A stretch of DNA of 5,126 bases. Origin: Prevotellaceae bacterium UBA1786. Lineage in GTDB: Bacteria; Bacteroidota; Bacteroidia; Bacteroidales; Bacteroidaceae. The position numbers and the translations under genes are program-made. Shown piece by piece: positions 1 to 5,126 of the stretch (positions are counted from its first letter, which is position 1; each line of letters starts with the position of its first letter). The notes under the pieces are model-generated. The model did no database searches and was not told where the DNA came from. It was given only the letters and a program-made list of their open reading frames with translations. The stretch is from contig DCGE01000108.1 in the NCBI GenBank assembly GCA_002314525.1, positions 1 to 5,126 of the forward strand, in the 5' to 3' direction.

Positions 1-1198
1 GGCGGAGGTCTTCGGAGATGAGGTCGCCCGAGAGTCCTGACTGCATGGAGGTGATTGCGCGCCGGATGTCGTCGGAGGCAAGGTCGAGTGCCTGTTTGTG
101 GCGGAGGCTGGTGATGAGCACTTCCGACTCGTCTTCGTGCGGAACGGCCTTCAGAAGTTCCGATTCAAGCCATTCCATGCCTCTACCGTTGATGGCCTGG
201 AAATCCTTGCTTTTGTTGTTGACCCTGATGACGGTCTGGTCCGGATGTGTAGTGAGGGTAGGGTAGTCGTTGTCCTGATCGCGCATCAGGATTATTATCT
301 GTGCCTTCTCGGCGGCACGGAGCGAACGTTCTATTCCCATCTGCTCTATCGTATCTTCCGAATGGCGTATGCCGGCGGTATCGATGAAGCGGAATGTTAT
401 CCCGTTGATTGTCATGGTGTCTTCTATGAGGTCGCGGGTCGTACCCTTGATGTCGGAGACTATGGCCTTGTCCTCGTGGAGGAGTTGGTTGAGCAGGGTC
501 GATTTCCCCACGTTCGGTGCTCCTATGATGGCAACGGGTATACCGTTCTTTATGGCATTCCCGACAGCGAATGTCCCTGACAGTCGGTTGATCTCCGCAT
601 GTATTTCATCTGCGAGTGCCATCAGCTGTTTCCGGTCGGCAAATTCCACATCCTCTTCCGAGAAGTCGAGTTCCAGTTCCAGCAGCGATGTCATCTTCAG
701 CAGCTGTCCTCTGAGCTGTGTGAGCCGGTTACTGATACCTCCCCGCATCTGTTGCATGGCTACACGGTGCTGTGTTGCATTCTGTGAGGCAATCAGGTCG
801 GCTACTGCCTCTGCCTGCGAGAGGTCCATCTTACCGTTCAGGAAGGCCCTTTGTGTGAATTCCCCCGGACCGGCCATCCGGCAGCCGTTCTTTACGAGCA
901 GGTCGATGATGCCGCTCATGATGAACGATGAACCATGACAGCTTATCTCTACCGAATCCTCACCCGTATAGCTGTTGGGAGCGCGGAAGACCGAGACGAT
1001 AGCATCGTCGATCTCAACTTCGCCATGGTTGGCTTCCGTACCGACGATCTTGCCATAGTGGAGTGAATAGCCCGATGATGACAAGAGAGAACGCCGACCG
1101 CGGAATATGCGATCGGCTATCTTTACTGAGTCAGGTCCGGAGACACGGATTACTCCGATCGCTCCGCCTTGGGCTGTGGATATGGCGGCAATGGTCAT
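1..1198 (-). CDS. mnmE: tRNA uridine-5-carboxymethylaminomethyl(34) synthesis GTPase MnmE (3' end outside the window)
   Basis: MnmE works with MnmG in the cytoplasm to install (carboxymethyl)aminomethyl groups on wobble uridine U34 of certain tRNAs, using a folate one-carbon donor, FAD and GTP hydrolysis. I translated 399 codons, up to the window edge. Residues 1-118 are the folate-binding N-domain, with AQGGAIGVIRVSG near the start. A helical domain follows, with FTQRAFLNGKMDLSQAEAVADL at about 114-135. The G domain starts near 217: P-loop GAPNVGKS (226-233), with N229 as the likely potassium ligand; GTTRD (252-256); DTAG (273-276); and E285, matching the catalytic Glu282 of E. coli. The second helical half begins near RHKQAL (366). 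The C-terminal FCIGK-type end is missing, about 30 residues by comparison with E. coli. The start is firm: conserved sequence begins at once, and the ATG overlaps the preceding stop as ATGA, suggesting translational coupling. Oddity: the G4-G5 part is short and G4 reads NKSKD instead of NKxD. Confidence 0.96.
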   Translation of the reverse strand, partial: MTIAAISTAQGGAIGVIRVSGPDSVKIADRIFRGRRSLLSSSGYSLHYGKIVGTEANHGEVEIDDAIVSVFRAPNSYTGEDSVEISCHGSSFIMSGIIDLLVKNGCRMAGPGEFTQRAFLNGKMDLSQAEAVADLIASQNATQHRVAMQQMRGGISNRLTQLRGQLLKMTSLLELELDFSEEDVEFADRKQLMALADEIHAEINRLSGTFAVGNAIKNGIPVAIIGAPNVGKSTLLNQLLHEDKAIVSDIKGTTRDLIEDTMTINGITFRFIDTAGIRHSEDTIEQMGIERSLRAAEKAQIIILMRDQDNDYPTLTTHPDQTVIRVNNKSKDFQAINGRGMEWLESELLKAVPHEDESEVLITSLRHKQALDLASDDIRRAITSMQSGLSGDLISEDLR

Positions 1199-3489
1199 TC
1201 TTCGGGGGTGAGAAGTGAGGTCATCGATGCTGCTGCACGGCGACCGTCACCCATGGCGAGGATCACTGTGGCTCCTCCGCGTACGATGTCACCTCCGGCG
1301 AAGAGGGTAGGGCGACTGCTCTGCATCTGGTCGTTGACTGCTATGGTGTTCTTGCGACCCAGTTCGAGTCCTGCAACCGACTTCGGTACCAATGGGTTAG
1401 GCGACACACCTACTGCCACGATCACCTGGTCGCATTCCAGTGTCACTGTCTCGCCTGTTGGCTGAGGACTTCTGCGTCCGCTTGCGTCTGGTTCTCCGAG
1501 TGCCATGACTTCGAGCACTGCTGCCTTCACTGCTCCGCTCTCGTCACAGAGATATTCCTTCGGGTTGTGCAGGGTCAGGAAGTTGATGCCTTCCTCCTTG
1601 GCGTGCTTCACCTCTTCCAGACGTGCTGGCATCTCTGCCTCGCTGCGGCGATAGACCAGTGTGACGTCGCCGCCGAGTCGCTTGGCTGTACGGCATGAGT
1701 CCATGGCTGTGTTACCTCCACCTACTACGATGACCTTCCTGCCTATGTTGATAGGAGTGTCGGTCTCTGGGTTGGCAGCATCCATGAGGTTGACGCGTGT
1801 CAGGTATTCGTTTGATGACATGATGTTTATGTAGTTCTCGCCAGGAATGTTCATGAAGTTCGGCAGACCTGCTCCCGATGCCACGAACACACCCTTGAAG
1901 CCGTCAGCTTCCAGTTCGTCCACTGAGATGGTCTTCCCTACTATCGTGTCTGTCTGGAAGTGTACACCCATCTTCGCGAGGTTCTCTATCTCCACGTCGA
2001 CGATGCGGTTCGGCAGACGGAACTCCGGAATACCGTACTTCAGCACACCGCCTATCTCGTGGAGTGCCTCGAATACATATACGTCGAATCCGTTCTTCAC
2101 CATGTCGCCTGCGAAACTCAGACCTGCAGGACCTGACCCCACTACGGCAATCTTCATGCCGTTGGCAGGTTTGCACTGAGGAACCGACATCTTTCCGCTC
2201 TCGCGCTCGTAGTCGGCGGCAAAGCGTTCCAGATAACCTATGGCTACAGCCGGCTTGCCCATCTTCGTATGGATACAGAGCGACTCACACTGCTTCTCCT
2301 GAGGACATACACGTCCGCATACTGCAGGCAGTGCCGATGTGTTCTTCAGTACCTTTGCGGCATTGAGGAACTCACCTCTTTCTATGTTCTTCACGAATGA
2401 AGGTATGTTCACACCTACCGGACAGCCCTGAACGCATGTAGGCTTCGGACAGTCCAGACAACGATGTGCTTCGTTCACTGCCATCTCCTCAGTCAGACCT
2501 ATGTTCACCTCTTCGGTCCTTGTCGTTGCACGGTATTCTGGGTCCAATTCAGGCATCTTCACGCGCTCGATGGCTGTGCGGTCTTTCGGCTTCATACTCT
2601 TGCGGAGCTCTTCGCGCCATGCTGCATCGCGGTCTGTCAGAACCTCTATCGAGTTCTCGTCCTTCTCCAACTGTGCCTGATAGCGGGCCATCTCCTCCTG
2701 TTCCACCTTCTTGAATGTACCCATGCGCTTGAACATCTCGTCCCAGTCAACCTGTGCACCGTCGAATTCTGGTCCGTCGATACATACGAACTTCGTCTGT
2801 CCGCCTATCGTCAGACGGCATGCACCGCACATACCCGTTCCGTCAACCATGATGGTGTTCAGACTGACGTCGGTAGGGATGTCGTATTTCTGTGTGAGCA
2901 GACAACAGAACTTCATCATGATGGCAGGACCGATGGCAAAACACTTGTCCACCTTCTCTCTCTTGATGACTTCTTCCATGCCTACTGTCACCACACCCTG
3001 TTTGCCGTAGCTGCCGTCGTCGGTCATCACGATCACTTCGTCGGAGTATTTGCTCACCTCGTCCTCCAGGATGATGAGGTCTTTGTTACGGCCTGCAAGC
3101 ACTGAGATGACTCTGTTTCCGGCTTCCTTCAGGGCCTTGATGATAGGCAGCATCGGTGCCACACCCACACCGCCGCCGGCACAGAGAACCGTACCGTACT
3201 TCTCGATGTGTGTCGGATTGCCGAGCGGACCTACCACGTCGTGGATGAAGTCGCCTTCCGACAGCTTGCAGAGCTTTGTTGATGAAAGTCCTACGGCCTG
3301 TACCACCAGCGTGATGGTGCCGCGTGCTATATCTGCATCGGCAATGGTGAGCGGAATCCTCTCTCCCTTGCTGTCAACACGGATAATCACAAAGTTGCCT
3401 GCCTTACGGCTTTTGGCTATCAGGGGTGCTTCAACTTCAAACAGGAAGACCTTCTCTGAAAACTGAATCTTTTTCGTTACCTTAAACAT
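1195..3489 (-). CDS. Fused NfnA-NfnB type NAD(P)H/ferredoxin oxidoreductase (PyrK-like subunit joined to GltA-like subunit)
   Basis: A 764-residue cytoplasmic flavin/iron-sulfur protein joining two chains that are separate in Thermotoga and Clostridium. Residues 1 to about 280 are NfnA/SudB/PyrK-like: FAD motif RIPLTIAD (44-51), NAD-site AGGGVGVAPM (104-113), and a [2Fe-2S] site with C221, C224 and C236 (D216 is a candidate fourth ligand). From about 300 on it is NfnB/SudA/GltA small-subunit-like: CX2CX4CX3C (C344, C347, C352, C356) and CX3CX5CX3C (C391, C395, C401, C405) for [4Fe-4S] clusters, FAD motif GSGPAG (451-456), NADP-type GGGNTA (590-595) with VYRR (612-615), and FAGGD (730-734) near the end. 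Families with this architecture couple NADH, NADPH and ferredoxin by electron bifurcation, or act as sulfide dehydrogenase; automatic annotation often says glutamate synthase small subunit. No glutamate synthase large subunit is present here, so I favour the Nfn role, by inference. All expected cofactor motifs are intact. It lies 53 bases after serS and overlaps mnmE by four. Confidence 0.93.
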   Translation of the reverse strand: MFKVTKKIQFSEKVFLFEVEAPLIAKSRKAGNFVIIRVDSKGERIPLTIADADIARGTITLVVQAVGLSSTKLCKLSEGDFIHDVVGPLGNPTHIEKYGTVLCAGGGVGVAPMLPIIKALKEAGNRVISVLAGRNKDLIILEDEVSKYSDEVIVMTDDGSYGKQGVVTVGMEEVIKREKVDKCFAIGPAIMMKFCCLLTQKYDIPTDVSLNTIMVDGTGMCGACRLTIGGQTKFVCIDGPEFDGAQVDWDEMFKRMGTFKKVEQEEMARYQAQLEKDENSIEVLTDRDAAWREELRKSMKPKDRTAIERVKMPELDPEYRATTRTEEVNIGLTEEMAVNEAHRCLDCPKPTCVQGCPVGVNIPSFVKNIERGEFLNAAKVLKNTSALPAVCGRVCPQEKQCESLCIHTKMGKPAVAIGYLERFAADYERESGKMSVPQCKPANGMKIAVVGSGPAGLSFAGDMVKNGFDVYVFEALHEIGGVLKYGIPEFRLPNRIVDVEIENLAKMGVHFQTDTIVGKTISVDELEADGFKGVFVASGAGLPNFMNIPGENYINIMSSNEYLTRVNLMDAANPETDTPINIGRKVIVVGGGNTAMDSCRTAKRLGGDVTLVYRRSEAEMPARLEEVKHAKEEGINFLTLHNPKEYLCDESGAVKAAVLEVMALGEPDASGRRSPQPTGETVTLECDQVIVAVGVSPNPLVPKSVAGLELGRKNTIAVNDQMQSSRPTLFAGGDIVRGGATVILAMGDGRRAAASMTSLLTPEE

Positions 3490-3511
3490 ATCTTTTTACC
3501 TTTTTCGCCAT
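3482..3511 (-). CDS. Possible nine-codon leader ORF ahead of the oxidoreductase
   Basis: An ATG at 3509-3511 opens a reading frame for the basic peptide MAKKVKRYV. Its TAA stop (3482-3484) lies just inside the oxidoreductase gene, in another frame, so the two overlap by eight bases (ATGTTTAA). The strongest Shine-Dalgarno-like sequence in the window, AAGGAGG (3515-3521), lies three bases before this ATG; that spacing is shorter than ideal, and the order as a whole makes little use of Shine-Dalgarno sites. It could be a leader that delivers ribosomes to the main start, or chance in an A-rich stretch. There is no other evidence that it is translated. Confidence 0.2.
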   Translation of the reverse strand: MAKKVKRYV

Positions 3512-3534
3512 CAGCCTCCTTTTCCGGCTGGTGG
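3508..3534 (-). promoter_or_regulatory. Stem-loop in the serS-oxidoreductase spacer
   Basis: On the transcribed strand, CCACCAGCC (3526-3534) pairs with GGCTGATGG (3508-3516) over nine positions with one C/A mismatch, leaving a nine-base purine loop GGAAAAGGA. No U-run follows in the direction of transcription (next comes CGAAAAAGG), so it is not a standard terminator. The 3' arm contains the ATG of the small leader ORF and the end of its AAGGAGG, so folding would hide that start. Possible roles are an RNA processing or stability element between the cistrons, or translation control. The pairing is seen directly; the role is inferred. Confidence 0.45.
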
Positions 3535-3542
3535 ATTAATAC

Positions 3543-4859
3543 TTAGTCAATCATTTCGAATCCGCAGTATGGTACGAGTGCCTTAGGGATGCGGATGCCC
3601 TCAGGTGTCTGGTTGTTCTCGAGCAGCGTGGCTACGATGCGAGGCAGTGCAAGTGCCGAACCGTTCAGTGTGTGGCACAACTGTATCTTCTTGTCTTCTG
3701 CCCTGCGGTAGCGACATTTCAGACGGTTGGCCTGATATGTGTCGAAGTTACTTACCGACGACACTTCCAGCCAGCGTCCCTGAGCCTCTGAATATACCTC
3801 GAAGTCATAGCAGATGGCCGACGTGAAACTCTGGTCGCCGCCACACAGACGCAGAATTCTGTATGGGAGTTCCAGCTTCTGCAGCAGACCCTCCACATGG
3901 GCAAGCATCTCCTTATGACTTTCGTCTGAGTGCTCCGGAGTGTCGATGCGTACTATCTCAATCTTCGAGAACTCGTGCAGACGGTTCAGTCCGCGCACGT
4001 CCTTGCCGTATGAACCGGCTTCCCTGCGGAAACACTGGGTATAGGCACAGTTCTTCAGCGGCAGGTCCTTCTCGTCGATGATCACGTCGCGGTATATGTT
4101 CGTCACCGGCACTTCGGCAGTAGGAATGAGGTAGAGGTCGTCAACCTCGCAGTGGTACATCTGACCTTCCTTGTCAGGCAACTGTCCCGTACCGTAACCC
4201 GAAGCGGCATTCACCACTGTCGGCGGCATGATCTCAGTGTAGCCGGCATCGCGGGCCTGATCCAGGAAGAAGTTGATGAGCGCCCTCTGCAGACGTGCAC
4301 CTTTCCCTATATATACAGGGAATCCCGCACCCGTAATCTTCACACCCAAGTCGAAGTCTATGAGGTTGTATTTCTTTGCAAGTTCCCAGTGAGGAACCTT
4401 TGCTTCGGCATTCTGCGGAACAGTCGTCCAGTTGCCCACGGTGTCACCCTTCTTGCATTCGCGCAGCGACGACTTCACCACCAGGTTGTCCTCGGCACAC
4501 GAACCCTCAGGCACTATGTCGTAAGGGATGTTAGGAATAGTACACAGATGCTCGGTCAGCTTCACCTCAGCTTCGCGCATAGCCTCCTGAAGTTGTGCAG
4601 AAACCTCCTTGAGTTTTGCCACCTCAGCTTTGGCCTTCTCAGCCTCCTCCTTCAGTCCCTGCTTCATCAGTCCACCGATCTGAGCTGCGAATTTCTTACT
4701 TTCAGCCAGGTTTGCATCCAACTTCTGCTGAGCCTCCTTACGAGCCTTGTCAATCTCAATAGCCTTCTCTACAGCCTCACGTGCACCCTTGAAATGCTTC
4801 TTCTCCAGACCGCGGACCACCCGCTCAGTCTCTTCTGTGATAAGTTTCAGTGTTAACAT
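3543..4859 (-). CDS. serS: Seryl-tRNA synthetase (class IIa)
   Basis: SerRS charges tRNA-Ser, and tRNA-Sec where present, with serine in two ATP-dependent steps in the cytoplasm. The 438-residue protein is full length. Residues from about 25 to 105 form the Lys/Glu/Ala-rich antiparallel coiled-coil arm that grips the long variable arm of tRNA-Ser. IPNIPYDIVPEG (108-119) links it to the catalytic core. Class II motif 1 lies around EIMPPTVVNA (209-218); TAE (247-249) belongs to the serine-binding TxE loop; motif 2 is CFRREAGSYGKDVRGLNRLHEF (276-297, ATP and acceptor-stem contacts); motif 3 is LNGSALALPRIVATLLENNQ (398-416 region). The Arg-Tyr-rich form of motif 2 fits Bacteroidetes enzymes as I know them. 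The start is supported by the conserved MLTLKLI opening and by the promoter and A-rich leader directly upstream. It is probably the first gene of the transcript that continues into the oxidoreductase and mnmE. Confidence 0.98.
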   Translation of the reverse strand: MLTLKLITEETERVVRGLEKKHFKGAREAVEKAIEIDKARKEAQQKLDANLAESKKFAAQIGGLMKQGLKEEAEKAKAEVAKLKEVSAQLQEAMREAEVKLTEHLCTIPNIPYDIVPEGSCAEDNLVVKSSLRECKKGDTVGNWTTVPQNAEAKVPHWELAKKYNLIDFDLGVKITGAGFPVYIGKGARLQRALINFFLDQARDAGYTEIMPPTVVNAASGYGTGQLPDKEGQMYHCEVDDLYLIPTAEVPVTNIYRDVIIDEKDLPLKNCAYTQCFRREAGSYGKDVRGLNRLHEFSKIEIVRIDTPEHSDESHKEMLAHVEGLLQKLELPYRILRLCGGDQSFTSAICYDFEVYSEAQGRWLEVSSVSNFDTYQANRLKCRYRRAEDKKIQLCHTLNGSALALPRIVATLLENNQTPEGIRIPKALVPYCGFEMID

Positions 4860-4908
4860 TGTATTCCTAAATTATTTGTTTTTTGATATTTTGTTACGAT
4901 TTAATCTG

Positions 4909-4940
4909 CAAAGTTAGTGAAAAAGCATAGAAATACCAAA
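4909..4940 (-). promoter_or_regulatory. Bacteroidetes-type primary sigma promoter for serS
   Basis: Reading the minus strand, TTTG (4937-4940) is followed after 20 bases by TAACTTTG (4909-4916). This matches the Bacteroidetes consensus of a -33 TTTG and a -7 TAnnTTTG, with near-normal spacing. Transcription would begin around 4900-4905, giving an AT-rich leader of roughly 40-45 bases before the serS ATG. The leader shows no T-box or riboswitch-like structure, and only a weak AGGA about eight bases before the start. No second copy of this promoter pattern is seen before the oxidoreductase or mnmE. Confidence 0.82.
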
Positions 4941-4949
4941 AAAAACTGC

Positions 4950-4963
4950 ATATTAGATAATAT
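4950..4963. repeat. AT-only palindrome just upstream of the serS promoter
   Basis: ATATTA and TAATAT form perfect six-base inverted arms around a two-base centre (GA). It ends ten bases upstream of the -33 TTTG, with a run of eight T (minus strand) between. It could be a dimeric regulator site or an UP-like element. A terminator for an upstream minus-strand gene is also conceivable, because the T-run follows it, but a stem with only A-T pairs and a two-base loop would be too weak. AT-rich DNA makes chance palindromes common. Confidence 0.3.
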
Positions 4964-5050
4964 ATTCAATCATCCCTCCATAATTTTCTCGGTTACAGAA
5001 ACCATGCGGCGTGTTTCCATTCCCACTACTGATTTCCACCGCGTTAGCCC

Positions 5051-5082
5051 TTTTCGTAATTTTTTTCGTGATTTTTTCGTAA
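5051..5082. repeat. Three phased T-tract/CGT repeats
   Basis: On the plus strand, runs of four, seven and six T are each followed by CGTAA or CGTGA. The CGT cores begin at 5055, 5067 and 5078, so the spacing is 12 then 11 bases, close to one helical turn. A/T tracts in phase with the helix are known to bend DNA. They lie about 110-140 bases upstream of the serS -33 box. Whether the bend matters for expression is unknown. Confidence 0.5.
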
Positions 5083-5084
5083 TA

Positions 5085-5113
5085 GCATGAGAGGCAGTTC
5101 GCAGAACTGATGC
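5085..5113. repeat. Inverted repeat at the right end
   Basis: CAGTTC (5095-5100) and GAACTG (5104-5109) are perfect inverted arms around a three-base loop GCA. GCAT (5085-5088) can further pair with ATGC (5110-5113), leaving a six-base bulge on one side. No T-run follows it on either strand, so it is not a typical intrinsic terminator. It could be a protein-binding site or the remains of a hairpin after a gene beyond the edge. Confidence 0.4.
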
Positions 5114-5126
5114 AGGGAAGAAGGAG

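Larger units (their letters stand above)
4973..5126. other. Upstream region without a recognisable gene
   Basis: No recognisable protein or RNA gene lies here. It is less AT-rich than the promoter stretch next to it. Two minus-strand frames stay open from the window edge, to stops at 4970-4972 and 4953-4955 (about 51 and 57 codons), and a 28-codon plus-strand frame runs from 5004 to 5090. None matches a family I know, and the frames overlap each other, so at most one could be real. It may be the tail of a gene beyond the edge, a decayed gene, or spacer. Confidence 0.5.

Noticed and set aside
98..580. 160-codon plus-strand ORF opposite mnmE
   Set aside because: The minus strand reads as MnmE with P-loop, GTTRD and DTAG motifs over the same bases; this frame is its antisense shadow and has no family features.
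369..938. 189-codon Ser-rich plus-strand ORF
   Set aside because: Also antisense to conserved MnmE; its serine runs are the reverse complement of Glu/Asp-rich and Leu-rich codons in the helical domain.
1904..2176. 90-codon Arg-rich minus-strand frame inside the oxidoreductase
   Set aside because: It is the oxidoreductase sequence read out of frame; there is no sign of a frameshift in the main frame.
2464..3105. 213-codon plus-strand ORF opposite the oxidoreductase
   Set aside because: The opposite strand encodes the [2Fe-2S] and NAD-binding regions with all motifs intact; the His/Cys/Leu-rich plus frame matches nothing.
3508..3534. Stem-loop as an intrinsic terminator after serS
   Set aside because: No U-run follows on the transcribed strand; the loop and downstream are purine-rich, so read-through is expected.
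4152..4856. 234-codon Leu-rich plus-strand ORF opposite serS
   Set aside because: It mirrors the Lys/Glu/Ala-rich coiled-coil arm of SerRS; antisense of such codons gives Leu/Ser/Phe-rich frames by itself.
4860..4908. T-box or other riboswitch in the serS leader
   Set aside because: The predicted leader is only about 40-45 AT-rich bases, too short for a T-box, and shows no specifier-type stem.
1..5126. CRISPR array, tRNA, insertion sequence or phage signals
   Set aside because: No regularly spaced direct repeats, cloverleaf-like sequences, transposase motifs or terminal repeats were seen on either strand.

Overview
The window carries three genes, all on the minus strand and read right to left: serS (seryl-tRNA synthetase, complete), a fused NfnAB/GltA-type flavin and iron-sulfur oxidoreductase (complete, 764 aa), and mnmE (tRNA-modification GTPase, cut by the left edge). 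A non-coding upstream region of about 270 bases lies at the right end. The organism is most likely a member of the Bacteroidales, probably Prevotella or a close relative. The evidence is a near-perfect Bacteroidetes-type promoter (TTTG, 20 bases, TAACTTTG) before serS, A-rich translation starts without strong Shine-Dalgarno sequences, the single-chain NfnA-NfnB fusion, and Bacteroidetes-style SerRS and MnmE sequences.

Layout: positions 1-1198 hold mnmE, which lacks roughly its last 30 codons. Positions 1195-3489 hold the fused oxidoreductase; its stop overlaps the mnmE start as ATGA. Positions 3490-3542 are a 53-base spacer with a stem-loop and a possible nine-codon leader ORF. Positions 3543-4859 hold serS. 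Positions 4860-4980 are AT-rich and contain the serS promoter and an AT palindrome just upstream of it. Positions 4981-5126 contain no gene I can recognise, but have three phased A/T tracts and a short inverted repeat.

No promoter or convincing intrinsic terminator is visible between the genes, so serS, the oxidoreductase and mnmE are probably one transcript driven from about position 4903. Two of the genes serve tRNA (charging with serine; wobble-uridine modification). The middle one balances NAD(H), NADP(H) and probably ferredoxin pools in an anaerobe.

The window is mostly ordinary housekeeping DNA. I found no new defence, mobile or biosynthetic system. The points most worth a second look are the shortened MnmE G domain with an off-register G4 motif, the hairpin plus mini-ORF at the oxidoreductase start, and the structured DNA upstream of serS.
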